A stretch of DNA of 7,911 bases, from contig PIVQ01000313.1 in assembly GCA_003354055.1 (NCBI GenBank), forward strand, positions 1 through 7,911, given 5' to 3'. Made by a program: the position numbers and the translations under genes. The DNA comes from Desulfobacteraceae bacterium (GTDB lineage: Bacteria > Desulfobacterota > Desulfobacteria > Desulfobacterales > Desulfobacteraceae). Position 1 is the first letter of the stretch; each line of letters starts with the position of its first letter. Below are positions 1 through 5,981 of this stretch, piece by piece. Below the pieces are notes generated by a model. The model was given only the letters and a program-made list of their open reading frames with translations, was not told the DNA's origin and ran no database searches.

Positions 1-109
1 TTTCACCCGGATCCTCCATGATTTTCACACTGGCAAAAACAATAAAAGGAAATAAAAATAGGAGTACTGTTGTTAACAACAACAGCCTCAAAGATCTTTG
101 CTTTAACAT
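1..109 (-). CDS. N-terminus of an exported protein (partial, runs off left edge)
   Basis: Reading the minus strand from ATG at 109-107 gives 36 codons to the window edge. The peptide begins MLKQRSLR (basic n-region), followed by a long hydrophobic stretch at residues 9-25 rich in L, F, V and I. It then has VFA at residues 24-26 followed by SVKIMEDPGE, which is a good signal peptidase I site (small or aliphatic at -3, Ala at -1). This is therefore the signal peptide of a Sec-exported periplasmic or outer-membrane protein, and the mature part lies outside the window. No lipobox Cys is seen. The reading frame stays open upstream of 109, but ATG 109 is preferred because it places the basic residues directly before the hydrophobic core. 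The ribosome binding site is weak (G-rich GGGGATCGGG just upstream). A promoter candidate lies at 200-228. The mature function cannot be told. Confidence 0.6.
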   Translation of the reverse strand, partial: MLKQRSLRLLLLTTVLLFLFPFIVFASVKIMEDPGE

Positions 110-176
110 AACCCGATCCCCATGGTTGACGTTTATGGATAGTTGTTTTCCACTTATCCTGATTTATACAGATAAT

Positions 177-228
177 TTCCTACTAATTTTGTAGGAATTA
201 AATAATCGAAAATCAGACTATTTGTCAA
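177..228 (-). promoter_or_regulatory. Candidate promoter with a downstream dyad, for the exported protein
   Basis: On the minus strand there is a perfect TTGACA (228-223), then 17 nt, then TTATTT (205-200) as a weak -10; TATTTA at 18-nt spacing is an alternative. Immediately downstream is a 7-bp dyad, TTCCTAC-N7-GTAGGAA (177-197), placed where a repressor operator or a 5' leader hairpin would sit. About 70 nt of leader separate it from the ATG at 109. The stretch 110-280 otherwise holds only AT-rich sequence. The promoter call is inference from hexamers only. Confidence 0.35.
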
Positions 229-280
229 TAAAAAAAAAGAGAATCTGTCCGGCCTAACCCCCTTTTTTCACAAGTAAACA

Positions 281-433
281 TTAATATTGTAGTTGCGACC
301 TTCGGTTTGTTATAGTTACAGCGTTCTGGTTAAGGGGGGTTGTTTTTTTGTAAGTTGCCCCCCTTAAAAGACTTTTTGGTATGACCAATTTGAAAAAGCG
401 TTTTGCGATGGGTACGAAAATATCGCGGATCAT
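281..433 (-). CDS. Doubtful 50-aa ORF overlapping the thioesterase stop (ATGA)
   Basis: The ATG at 433-431 overlaps the TGA of the thioesterase gene in an ATGA arrangement, the usual sign of translational coupling. The AGG just before it could serve as a poor ribosome binding site. The first about 25 residues (MIRDIFVPIAKRFFKLVIP and following) are basic and amphipathic and look protein-like. The rest is low-information, and its codons run through a 10-bp inverted repeat at 330-367. It matches no family I recognise. It could be a small coupled gene, the remnant of a longer gene, or chance. Confidence is low. Confidence 0.22.
   Translation of the reverse strand: MIRDIFVPIAKRFFKLVIPKSLLRGATYKKTTPLNQNAVTITNRRSQLQY
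330..367. repeat. 10-bp perfect inverted repeat (TTAAGGGGGG ... CCCCCCTTAA)
   Basis: The arms are at 330-339 and 358-367, separated by 18 nt that contain a T7 run. A third related arm, AACCCCCTT at 257-265, can pair with 332-341 instead, with one G bulged, so the middle arm has two partners. It lies just beyond the end of the thioesterase gene and may form a 3' hairpin for that transcript. On neither strand is it followed by a clean T-run directly after the stem, so it is not called a terminator. Confidence 0.5.
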
Positions 434-831
434 CCTAAAAACTTTAATTTTGGCATGGGAATTAATTTTTTTCCAGGTCCCAGGCAAACCAGTTCCAAAG
501 AACAGGTAACGGCTGGTTTTTCTTTTTCCGGCCGCCATGCTTCATGGGAAAATATGATCCGGTACGGCCCGTCTTTTTTCCAGGTGGTCCTGATATCCAG
601 AAGATCTCCGAAGGCGGCACCGTCATGATATCCGATATTGGCCTTGTATACCGCAAACCCGATCCCATCATCATGCCACATTTTTGAAAGGTTTTTTACA
701 CCGATAATATCTTCCCTGGCCCGTTCAAAGTACTTTAAATAGTTGGCATGGTAAACTACGCCTGAATGGTCTGTGTCTTCGTAATATACCTGGACTGAAA
801 AATGGTGGGTGGGTCTGGCAGGTTCTGTCAT
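430..831 (-). CDS. Acyl-CoA thioesterase, YbgC/4-hydroxybenzoyl-CoA thioesterase (hotdog) family
   Basis: This 133-aa cytoplasmic enzyme is of the usual length for single-hotdog thioesterases. Residues 14-39 carry the family signature, Y16-Y17-E18-D19-T20-D21-x-S-G-V-V-Y27-H28, followed by an NYLKYFERARE helix. By comparison with YbgC, D21 (the second Asp of EDTD) is the catalytic acid and H28 sits in the active site. Family members hydrolyse short- to medium-chain or aromatic acyl-CoAs; the substrate here cannot be read from sequence. The ATG at 831 is supported by AGGAG about 10 nt upstream and by the conserved N-terminal distance to the EDTD motif. No tol-pal genes are adjacent, so the E. 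coli Tol-Pal association is not implied. The gene lies 180 nt downstream of the hybrid kinase on the same strand and probably has its own promoter (911-939). Confidence 0.9.
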   Translation of the reverse strand: MTEPARPTHHFSVQVYYEDTDHSGVVYHANYLKYFERAREDIIGVKNLSKMWHDDGIGFAVYKANIGYHDGAAFGDLLDIRTTWKKDGPYRIIFSHEAWRPEKEKPAVTCSLELVCLGPGKKLIPMPKLKFLG

Positions 832-910
832 GGGGTGCTTTACTCCTGAAAATTTCGGTATTCTTGATAACCTTTTTAAGTGGTAAAAGTTCTGGGATGT
901 TGACCGCCTT

Positions 911-939
911 ATAGTAAAGGTTCATAAACCAGATTACAA
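911..939 (-). promoter_or_regulatory. Candidate sigma70-type promoter for the thioesterase gene
   Basis: The minus strand reads TTGTAA (939-934), 17 nt, then TACTAT (916-911); each hexamer matches 4 of 6 consensus positions and the spacing is ideal. It leaves a leader of about 70 nt before the ATG at 831. The rest of the 832-1011 spacer holds only an 8-bp palindrome GAAGCTTC (998-1005) beside the kinase stop codon, with no T-run. Inference from hexamer similarity. Confidence 0.35.
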
Positions 940-1011
940 GTCTGTACAGGTATGATGTCGTCCATAATAAATAAATGTTAGAGGCGTAAGGCTGGCCGAA
1001 GCTTCTTAGGC

Positions 1012-2856
1012 TTATTCATTCTCTCCACAATCAAGTACATTTCTGATTCTGATTGCCAACTCTTTTTTTGAAAAGGGTTTGGGTATGAAATTCACCCCTT
1101 GTTCCAACACCCCGCGGTGGGCAATGACATTGGCTGTGTATCCTGACATGAAAAGAATTTTTAGATCGGGCCGAACCGCCAGAAGTCTATCGGCCAGTTC
1201 CCTGCCGTTCATTTCGGGCAGGATCACATCTGTCAGCAACAGGTCTATTTTTCTATCTTTGATCAGCTCAATGGCCCGGGGGGGTGAATTAACAGCCCAC
1301 ACCTTATACCCTAAACTTTTAAGCATTTTCTGGCCTAACTCCAGAATGGAAGTGTCATCCTCAACAATCAGAATTGTTTCTCCCAAGCCCAGGGACGGCC
1401 CTCTGTCGGTCAGATCGTTCTGGTGGATCGGGCCCTGATGTCTGGGAATATAGATTTTTATCGTTGTACCCGCCCGGGGTTCACTGTAAACATTTATGAA
1501 TCCGTTGTTCTGCTTCACAATGCCATAAACAGTGGCCAGTCCGAGACCTGTGCCGTGGCCCATATTTTTGGTGGTAAAAAAAGGTTCAAAAATTTTATTC
1601 AGGGTTTCAGTGCCCATTCCCTGGCCGTCATCGCTGACGCCAATCATTGAAAAGTCTCCGGGTATAAAGCCTTCATGGTCGGTGCAATAATTCTCATCAA
1701 ATGAAATGTTTTTTGTTTCAATGGTCACTTTCCCGGTATCGGATATGGCATCCCGTGCATTCACACAAAGATTTGCCAGGATCTGGTCAACCTGTGTAGG
1801 GTCAATTTTTATGGACCAGACTTTTTTTCCAGGACGCCAGGCCAGGTCAATATTTTCTCCGATAAGCCGCCTTAAGATCTTGAGCATACTCTCAATGGTT
1901 AAATTTAAATCAATCACTTTTGGATCTATGGTCTGTTTTCTGGCAAAGGCCAGTAACTGTCGTGTGATGTCAGTGGCTTTTGTTGCTGCGTTGAGAATGG
2001 TCTCTAAATTTGAATACAGGGGATCATCCCGGGGTACCTTTTCCATGGACAATTCAGTATAACCGATAATAATGCTTGAGATATTGTTATAATCATGTGC
2101 CACACCACCGGCCAGCCGCCCAATGGACTCCATTTTCTGTGCCTGAATTAATTTGCCCTCAAGCGTCACATTTATTGTTTTCGTTTTCTTCTCTGCTTTT
2201 TTCAGCAGGGTGTTAAGCATAAAATCTCTTCTCGACATCAGTTCTTGTGAATAGCAGACCATTATCCCCAGCAGATTGATGCCCATCATATAGAACAGAT
2301 CGGTCAAAAGCAGTTTTGCAGAAGGCCCGAGAAAAATGAGTATTACCACAGTATAAAGGATGACAATTGCATTACCTGCGGCAACTGCCCATAAAAAAGT
2401 CAGCCGGATAAAGGCATAGCAGAAAAAAAGGCAGAAAATGATACCTACAAAATTATAGGCAGGGTACTCAGGGCCGGATAAAACAGCAACAACCATAAAT
2501 CCAGCCCCTGTGGACAGAACGTAAATTGTATAAAGCTGCTGCCAGTATCGTCCATAGAACTTCGGGCTTAGAAAGGATGAGGCCAGTCCAAGCAGGAATA
2601 TTAAGGATACAATGGACATCACCCATATCCAAATCTGCAGGCGGGAGCTATTAAGAATACCCCCATCCCAAAGACCTACCAGGCAATAAAAGAAAATCGC
2701 AATAATGTGACACGCCCGGCCAACCTGCAAATTGTTTTCAAAATAAGCTTTCCTGAACCGGTTTTCAGTTTTACTATCATGAAAGGCAAGGGTAACCTTG
2801 TTGATTGAAAAGGTATCTTCTCTGTCTTTGGAGTATTTGTTAAAATCTTTAAACAA
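1012..2856 (-). CDS. Membrane-bound hybrid sensor histidine kinase (6 TM - HisKA - HATPase - receiver)
   Basis: The protein has 614 residues. The N-terminus (1-45) is charged, with [12 protein letters not shown] just before the membrane. Six hydrophobic segments follow at about 47-65, 73-96, 108-128, 134-152, 153-177 and 182-203, and then a coiled linker (204-240). The HisKA domain has its phosphoacceptor H254 in GGVAHDYNN. The ATPase has the N box around N366 (CVNARDA), G1 D409-x-G411-x-G413, F box FEPFFTTK (423-430) and G2 GTGLGL (435-440). A C-terminal receiver follows with acidic residues E499-D501, phosphoacceptor D543 ([11 protein letters not shown]), S571 and K593. All catalytic residues are present. 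The short-loop membrane region has no large periplasmic sensor and resembles the polytopic N-termini of some bacterial class III cyclases (from memory), so it may sense a membrane or hydrophobic signal. The start is TTG at 2856 (see the start-site entry). A separate downstream partner is not obvious; the receiver may regulate the kinase or pass phosphate on. Confidence 0.93.
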   Translation of the reverse strand: MFKDFNKYSKDREDTFSINKVTLAFHDSKTENRFRKAYFENNLQVGRACHIIAIFFYCLVGLWDGGILNSSRLQIWIWVMSIVSLIFLLGLASSFLSPKFYGRYWQQLYTIYVLSTGAGFMVVAVLSGPEYPAYNFVGIIFCLFFCYAFIRLTFLWAVAAGNAIVILYTVVILIFLGPSAKLLLTDLFYMMGINLLGIMVCYSQELMSRRDFMLNTLLKKAEKKTKTINVTLEGKLIQAQKMESIGRLAGGVAHDYNNISSIIIGYTELSMEKVPRDDPLYSNLETILNAATKATDITRQLLAFARKQTIDPKVIDLNLTIESMLKILRRLIGENIDLAWRPGKKVWSIKIDPTQVDQILANLCVNARDAISDTGKVTIETKNISFDENYCTDHEGFIPGDFSMIGVSDDGQGMGTETLNKIFEPFFTTKNMGHGTGLGLATVYGIVKQNNGFINVYSEPRAGTTIKIYIPRHQGPIHQNDLTDRGPSLGLGETILIVEDDTSILELGQKMLKSLGYKVWAVNSPPRAIELIKDRKIDLLLTDVILPEMNGRELADRLLAVRPDLKILFMSGYTANVIAHRGVLEQGVNFIPKPFSKKELAIRIRNVLDCGENE

Positions 2857-2868
2857 TCATTTGCCCCT
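2854..2868 (-). promoter_or_regulatory. Ribosome binding site and TTG start of the hybrid kinase, overlapped by a 3-codon ORF
   Basis: On the minus strand AGGGG (2868-2864) is followed by 7 nt and then TTG (2856-2854), which opens the kinase frame. An ATG lies at 2860-2858 only 3 nt from the AGGGG, out of frame, and reads ATG ATT GTT TAA: a minimal Met-Ile-Val ORF whose stop lies inside the kinase start region. The spacing favours the TTG. No in-frame ATG occurs before the membrane segments. Confidence 0.55.
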
Positions 2869-2910
2869 ATATGATGGGAATCGTGGGTTCTTGGGCCTAT
2901 ATTATGCCTT

Positions 2911-2964
2911 AGAACAGGAGTTCTGATTCTTAAAGATCCCCTTATCTCTATGGGATATCTTTAA
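2911..2964. promoter_or_regulatory. Two adjacent dyads between the divergent kinase genes
   Basis: AGAAC-AGGA-GTTCT (2911-2924) is a perfect 5-bp dyad. A few bases on, TTAAAGAT-CCC (2930-2940) pairs with GGG-AT-ATCTTTAA (2952-2964), an 8+3 bp stem with a 2-nt bulge and an 11-nt loop. Both lie in the roughly 300-nt divergent spacer 2857-3155, where operators for the two kinases would be expected. They could instead form hairpins in the 5' leader of the minus-strand kinase. No known regulator site is recognised. The rest of that spacer is AT-rich, with an isolated TATACT at 3003-3008. Confidence 0.3.
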
Positions 2965-3091
2965 ATATATGCGTTAACTTAATTTTATAATTCGTTTGCT
3001 GGTATACTTAATAGACCTGACGGTATCAGAATACAGAAATAAAAATTGAAATGCAAAAAAAATATATGAGGCCTCCATTCCGCACTTGATC

Positions 3092-3121
3092 TTGACAAGC
3101 TTTGAACAGGCAAGGTACAAA
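3092..3121 (+). promoter_or_regulatory. Promoter candidate for the PAS kinase
   Basis: A perfect TTGACA (3092-3097), 18 nt, then TACAAA (3116-3121; 4 of 6). Transcription would begin near 3128, leaving a leader of about 28 nt with the ribosome binding site AAGGAGG (3144-3150). This also argues against the in-frame ATG at 3102, which lies inside this promoter. Confidence 0.5.
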
Positions 3122-3155
3122 ACAACGATCGCATACACCCATCAAGGAGGTAGGA

Positions 3156-4973
3156 ATGACCGATCACACCCCGGGAGTACTGGATGCCCTGAATGCTTTT
3201 GAAGAGGGCTTTTGTATCATTAACGAATATTATACCATTGAATACATGAATAAATTCATGACAGGATATTTCGGGGAGGGGGTTGGGAAAAAATGCTATG
3301 AAGTGCTGACCGGGTTTGATGTCCCCTGCAGCTGGTGCAAGCATGGTGAGGTGTTTGAAAAGAAAGAAACCCATCGAAGTGAAGTGTTTATTCCGTCCGT
3401 GGGGAAGACCTTTGCCCTGACGGAACTGCCGGTGAGCAACAGGGACGGCAGCCGGTCAAAACTCTCAATTTACAGGGATATCTCGGATGTGGTGGAGCAG
3501 AAGGCCAAACTTAAATCCTCCCTTGCCAGTTACCAGCGTCTGTTCACACATGCCGGGTGCGGGGTGTTTATCTCTTCCAAAGAGGGGCGGTTTCTGGATG
3601 TGAATCCTGCCCTGCTGGAAATGCTGGGCTACCAGGATAAAGACGAATTTCTTTCCCTGGACCTGGCCACGGACGTCTATCTGAGGCCCGAAGACCGGCG
3701 TCAATACAGAAGAAATGTTGAGAAAAAGGGGCAGTTAGTGGATTACGAGGTGAGGTGGCGGCGCAGGGACGGCCATATCCTTCATATTCTGCTGACCTCC
3801 AATGTCCGTTATGATGAAGGTGGAGAGGTGTTGGGCTATGAGGGTATTGTTGTGGATCGGACCCGGCGCAAGTTAAATGAAGACCGGATTCGGGAAGCCC
3901 GTGACTTTTTGGATAAAATTATCTCCTGTTCGCCCAATGCCACTATGACCATGGAGATGGCAGGAGATATTAAACTCTGGAATGCCGGAGCCCAGGAGGT
4001 TTTCGGACCGATCGCGGAAGAGGTGGTCGGCAAGATGAATATCCGGGATGTTTTCGGTAAAGATGTGACTGTCAATGTTCTGGATATGATGCGGGATACA
4101 GGCTTTGGGGGGAAAGGGCGGCTTAACTCTTTTTCTTTGAATTTGGCCCGGAAGGACGGAGAATCTCTGGAGGGGAATCTGTCTGCCAGTATTATTTATG
4201 ATGAAAAAGGCAGGGAACTGGCATGGATTGCCATTTTTGTGGACCTCAAAGAACGGCTAAAAACAGAACGGGAGTTGTCCGAGGCCCGTCAGCATTTGCT
4301 TCAGTCCGAGAAACTCGCTGCTATGGGACGGCTCACCTCCCAGGTTGCCCACGAACTGAATAATCCTCTGTTCGGCATCATGAATACCCTGGAATTGATG
4401 AAAACCGAAATCTCTCCCACAAATAAACGGCGCAAGCTTCTGGATATGTCCCTGTCCGAAACCATGCGGCTGGCGGATATGCTTAAAAAGATGCTTTCCT
4501 TTTCAAAACCGGATCAGGACATCCGGGTGGAACTGGATATTCATACGGTCTTGGATGAATTGCTTTTGCTCTATGAAAAACAGTTCAGAGAAAGCAGCAT
4601 AAAGCTGCTCCTGAATCTCATGGAAACCCCGGCTAAAATCAAGGCATCTAAGGATCAGCTCCGCCAGGTCTTTATCAACCTTTTTTCCAATGCTATGTAT
4701 GCCATGCCCGATGGCGGCGAGCTGAAAATCGGCACGGCCGTTACCTCGTCCACCTTGAAGATTTCAGTGGAAGATACCGGCACCGGTATCAAACCCGAAC
4801 ACATCGGCAAGGTGTTTGAATCGTTTTTTACCACCAAAACCGAAAGTGTTCAGGGGGTTGGCTTAGGATTGTCAGTCTGCTACGGGTTTATCCAGGAGCA
4901 TGGGGGGGACATCAAGGTGTCTTCGAGGTTGGGTGAGTGGACTAAGTTTGAGATATCACTTCCGCTGCTTTGA
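3156..4973 (+). CDS. Soluble PAS-PAS-PAS sensor histidine kinase
   Basis: The start at ATG 3156 has AAGGAGG 5 nt upstream; an in-frame ATG at 3102 has no ribosome binding site. That gives 605 residues with no TM segment, so a cytoplasmic sensor. Three PAS-type modules are visible: about 8-118 (LDALNAFEEGFCIINEYYTI, ending in YRDISDVVEQ), 124-245 (YQRLFTHAGCGVFI, VNPALLEMLGY, a PEDR turn, GIVVDRT) and 248-370 (FLDKIISCSPNATMTM, ending in FVDLKERLK). PAS1 contains C47-x10-C58-x2-C61, a Cys pattern often seen in PAS domains of anaerobes and suggestive of metal or redox sensing. HisKA has H399 in SQVAHELNNPLFGI. The ATPase has N512, D540-x-G542-x-G544, FESFFTTK (554-561) and GVGLGL (567-572), and it ends normally at ISLPLL. 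There is no receiver, so it must pass phosphate to a separate response regulator; the HTH-receiver protein at 6727 is the nearest one, but this is only inference. Confidence 0.93.
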   Translation: MTDHTPGVLDALNAFEEGFCIINEYYTIEYMNKFMTGYFGEGVGKKCYEVLTGFDVPCSWCKHGEVFEKKETHRSEVFIPSVGKTFALTELPVSNRDGSRSKLSIYRDISDVVEQKAKLKSSLASYQRLFTHAGCGVFISSKEGRFLDVNPALLEMLGYQDKDEFLSLDLATDVYLRPEDRRQYRRNVEKKGQLVDYEVRWRRRDGHILHILLTSNVRYDEGGEVLGYEGIVVDRTRRKLNEDRIREARDFLDKIISCSPNATMTMEMAGDIKLWNAGAQEVFGPIAEEVVGKMNIRDVFGKDVTVNVLDMMRDTGFGGKGRLNSFSLNLARKDGESLEGNLSASIIYDEKGRELAWIAIFVDLKERLKTERELSEARQHLLQSEKLAAMGRLTSQVAHELNNPLFGIMNTLELMKTEISPTNKRRKLLDMSLSETMRLADMLKKMLSFSKPDQDIRVELDIHTVLDELLLLYEKQFRESSIKLLLNLMETPAKIKASKDQLRQVFINLFSNAMYAMPDGGELKIGTAVTSSTLKISVEDTGTGIKPEHIGKVFESFFTTKTESVQGVGLGLSVCYGFIQEHGGDIKVSSRLGEWTKFEISLPLL

Positions 4974-5032
4974 AGCAGCGAGAGAAGCGGGGAAAGCGAG
5001 GAAAGCGAGGAAAGCTGGAAAAGCGAGAAAAG
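4974..5032 (+). repeat. Tandem 9-bp purine-rich repeat directly after the PAS-kinase stop
   Basis: From the base after TGA (4971-4973), six 9-bp units follow: AGCAGCGAG, AGAAGCGGG, GAAAGCGAG, GAAAGCGAG, GAAAGCTGG, AAAAGCGAG, then a partial AAAAG. The consensus is about RRAAGCKRG. A second array with the same units follows the crcB stop (5982-6026) in the opposite direction. The best-matching 26-nt segments are 5003-5028 and 5999-6024 (inverted), with 2 mismatches. The unit length keeps the coding phase, but the kinase domain is complete before the stop, so this is taken as untranslated. Confidence 0.8.
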
Positions 5033-5043
5033 TTAAGGAAGAA

Positions 5044-5178
5044 TTACATCATTATATGTATGAACAGTGTCTTGATCTGACCTTTGTCTGTAGGATTTAT
5101 CACAGGCTGGCTTACCAATCTGCTGACTCATAGATAGGATAATACTTGAGTCATCGAATCAACAGATTCTATTATCAT
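5044..5178 (-). pseudogene. Possible decayed cassette ORF, interrupted by one TGA
   Basis: On the minus strand an ATG at 5178 begins 5 nt after the core of the attC-like site. It reads MIIESVDSMTQVLSYL, then TGA (5130-5128), then 27 more open codons (including SQPVINPTDKGQIKT) to TAA at 5046-5044. The position right after an attC core is where the next cassette ORF would start. No ribosome binding site is seen and the product is not recognised. It may be a decayed cassette gene or chance. The plus strand here also has dyads TGACTCA/TGAGTCA (5124-5130, 5147-5153) and GAATC-AACA-GATTC (5156-5169). The tract 5033-5182 holds nothing else I can name. Confidence 0.2.
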
Positions 5179-5182
5179 TACT

Positions 5183-5269
5183 TTTTAACGATTGAGTTGA
5201 AGGGCCGCGCCAGAGCCTTTAAAAAAAGCGACTGAGCGTCTCGCGGTCCCGTCGAGCGATGAGTTATGG
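5183..5269 (-). other. attC-like integron recombination site, downstream end of the cassette
   Basis: Read on the minus strand, the site begins with an R''-type core CCATAAC (5269-5263) and ends with an R'-type core GTTAAAA (5189-5183), compared with consensus RYYYAAC ... GTTRRRY. The 87-nt element is an imperfect palindrome. CGACGGGACCGCG on one arm pairs with CGCGGCCCTTCAA on the other, with one base extra on one arm, like the extrahelical base of attC sites. The centre is a variable loop of about 25-30 nt with an A7 run. It lies 26 nt after the stop of the 78-aa ORF, as in a gene cassette. The end next to R' (AACGATTGAG on plus) is shared with the second site at 5559-5662. Confidence 0.65.
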
Positions 5270-5564
5270 CTCATTTCTATGATATAGTTGAAAATTTAGA
5301 TACCAATTAGCTTGCTAATATATATTCCTATTTGCTTTTGGCCAACAAATGATAAAAAAACAAAAAAGATTATCCCCACACCATACATTCCAACAATAAA
5401 CCAAAATCCTGTAGGATCTTTTTTTTTGTCATATAAAATACTTCCATCTCTTAATTTTATGTGGCCTCTTTTTATCAATAAGATAATATAGCCGGCTAAA
5501 AATATTGATATTACGAATGTGAAATACTCCAAATTAACACCTTTTGAAAACTATAGAGCTATAA
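5189..5564 (-). mobile_element. Integron-type gene cassette, about 376 nt
   Basis: Taking the usual G/TT cut in the R' core, the cassette runs on the minus strand from the TT of the upstream site (5564) to the G of the downstream site (5189). It contains a short leader, one 78-aa ORF and its own attC-like site. Size, single ORF, tight leader and orientation all fit known cassettes. No integrase gene or attI is in the window, so it would belong to a distant integron or to an integrase-less cluster (CALIN). The ORF part is visibly more AT-rich than the flanking kinase and crcB genes, consistent with transfer. Confidence 0.55.
5296..5532 (-). CDS. Small two-TM membrane protein of unknown function, in a cassette
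   Basis: The product has 78 aa. TM1 covers about residues 3-20 (FTFVISIFLAGYIILLI) and TM2 about 42-63 (FWFIVGMYGVGIIFFVFLSF). They are joined by a polar loop, KRGHIKLRDGSILYDKKKDPTGFW. The loop pattern G-x-I-x-x-R-x-G-x-x-x-(x)-basic-DP-x-x-FW is one I recall in small bacterial membrane proteins of unknown function; no activity is known to me. The start is TTG at 5532 with AAGGTG 5 nt upstream. The next in-frame Met is in TM2, so the TTG is required to keep TM1. The leader from the upstream attC core to the start is only about 30 nt, typical of a cassette ORF. No other promoter is seen, so expression may depend on upstream reading or on a promoter inside the attC or leader. Confidence 0.6.
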   Translation of the reverse strand: MEYFTFVISIFLAGYIILLIKRGHIKLRDGSILYDKKKDPTGFWFIVGMYGVGIIFFVFLSFVGQKQIGIYISKLIGI

Positions 5565-5662
5565 CGATTAAGCCAACCTTCCGACCAATGCTATTTGAGG
5601 CTTGTACAGCCTTTATAGGGAATCCGCATTGGCTTTCCGGTCAGGTTCCGCGCCTGATTATG
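5559..5662 (-). other. Second attC-like site, upstream of the cassette ORF
   Basis: On the minus strand the 3' core is GTTATAG (5565-5559) and the 5' core is a diverged CATAATC (5662-5656). Between them is a 104-nt imperfect palindrome. GCATTGG and CCAATGC (5626-5632, 5585-5591) pair perfectly, outer arms contain GGAACC/GGTTGG-type matches, and a nested AGGCT-TGTAC-AGCCT hairpin (5598-5612) lies in the centre. The plus-strand end AACGATTAAG (5563-5572) matches AACGATTGAG of the other site (5187-5196), as expected for attC sites of one array in the same orientation. The degenerate R'' core makes it weaker than the first site. Confidence 0.5.
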
Positions 5663-5781
5663 TGAAATTATATTTTTTCCATATAGATTGTTTTCAGTTT
5701 AACACACAATGTGATTAATGGATCTGGATATCCAGATCAAAATATCATCTTTTTATTTTCCGAGTAAATCGACTCTAATGG

Positions 5782-5883
5782 TCAACTGATTTTGAGAATA
5801 TCAATACCCTGCTCCAAATTGCAACTGTTAAGATTCTGTACAAATAAGTTTACCATTCGAGAGTTACGAATAACTTGCATCAT
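5782..5883 (-). CDS. Doubtful 33-aa ORF, possible remnant of the preceding cassette
   Basis: Minus-strand ATG-ATG at 5883 reads MMQVIRNSRMVNLFVQNLNS plus 13 more residues to TGA. The frame is open back to 5928 (48 codons in all). Its composition looks protein-like, but no ribosome binding site is visible and I recognise no family. It lies in the direction and place where the gene of the preceding cassette would be, 120 nt before the 5559-5662 site. The stretch 5663-5780 is AT-rich and otherwise empty, apart from a CTGGATATCCAG palindrome (5722-5733). Confidence 0.2.
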   Translation of the reverse strand: MMQVIRNSRMVNLFVQNLNSCNLEQGIDILKIS

Positions 5884-5964
5884 TGATAAAATTTGACTGT
5901 AGAATTTGTCGGTATTAATTGTTGACAGTCACTGGCAGATGTAGCCGTATATTATAATAAATGT

Positions 5965-5977
5965 TGCGCGTAGCGCA
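5965..5977 (-). terminator. Weak hairpin after crcB, possible terminator
   Basis: On the minus strand TGCGC-TAC-GCGCA is a 5-bp GC-rich stem with a 3-nt loop, followed by ACATTTATTATAATA. It lies about 50 nt beyond the crcB stop, just after the 9-bp repeat tail. The following tract is U-rich but broken by A's, so efficiency would be poor. Confidence 0.25.
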
Positions 5978-5981
5978 TCCT

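Noticed and set aside
67..85. Near-perfect palindrome CTGTTGTTAACAACAACAG, operator-like
   Set aside because: It lies within the signal-peptide codons (Leu-Leu-Leu-Leu-Thr-Thr) of the partial exported protein, so codon repetition explains it.
130..180. TTATCC/TTTTCCAC/TTATACAG words resembling DnaA boxes in AT-rich DNA
   Set aside because: None matches TTATNCACA, and no dnaA, dnaN or parAB gene is present.
725..925. 66-codon minus-strand ORF overlapping the thioesterase start
   Set aside because: Out of frame with the conserved thioesterase and with no family features; its composition looks like a shadow plus leader.
1079..2062. Several plus-strand ORFs of 75-119 codons
   Set aside because: Antisense shadows of the intact hybrid kinase, whose motifs are all in the minus frame.
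3102..3155. Upstream ATG 3102 as the start of the PAS kinase
   Set aside because: It lies inside the TTGACA/TACAAA promoter and has no ribosome binding site; ATG 3156 has AAGGAGG at 5 nt.
4971..5036. Readthrough of the PAS-kinase TGA into a Ser/Glu-rich tail
   Set aside because: The ATPase domain ends normally before the TGA and the repeat after crcB is in a different phase to its gene, so a shared coding role is unlikely.
4900..5133. 77-codon plus-strand ORF with GKARKARKAGKARK repeats
   Set aside because: It is the 9-bp DNA repeat translated in another frame, starting inside the kinase gene.
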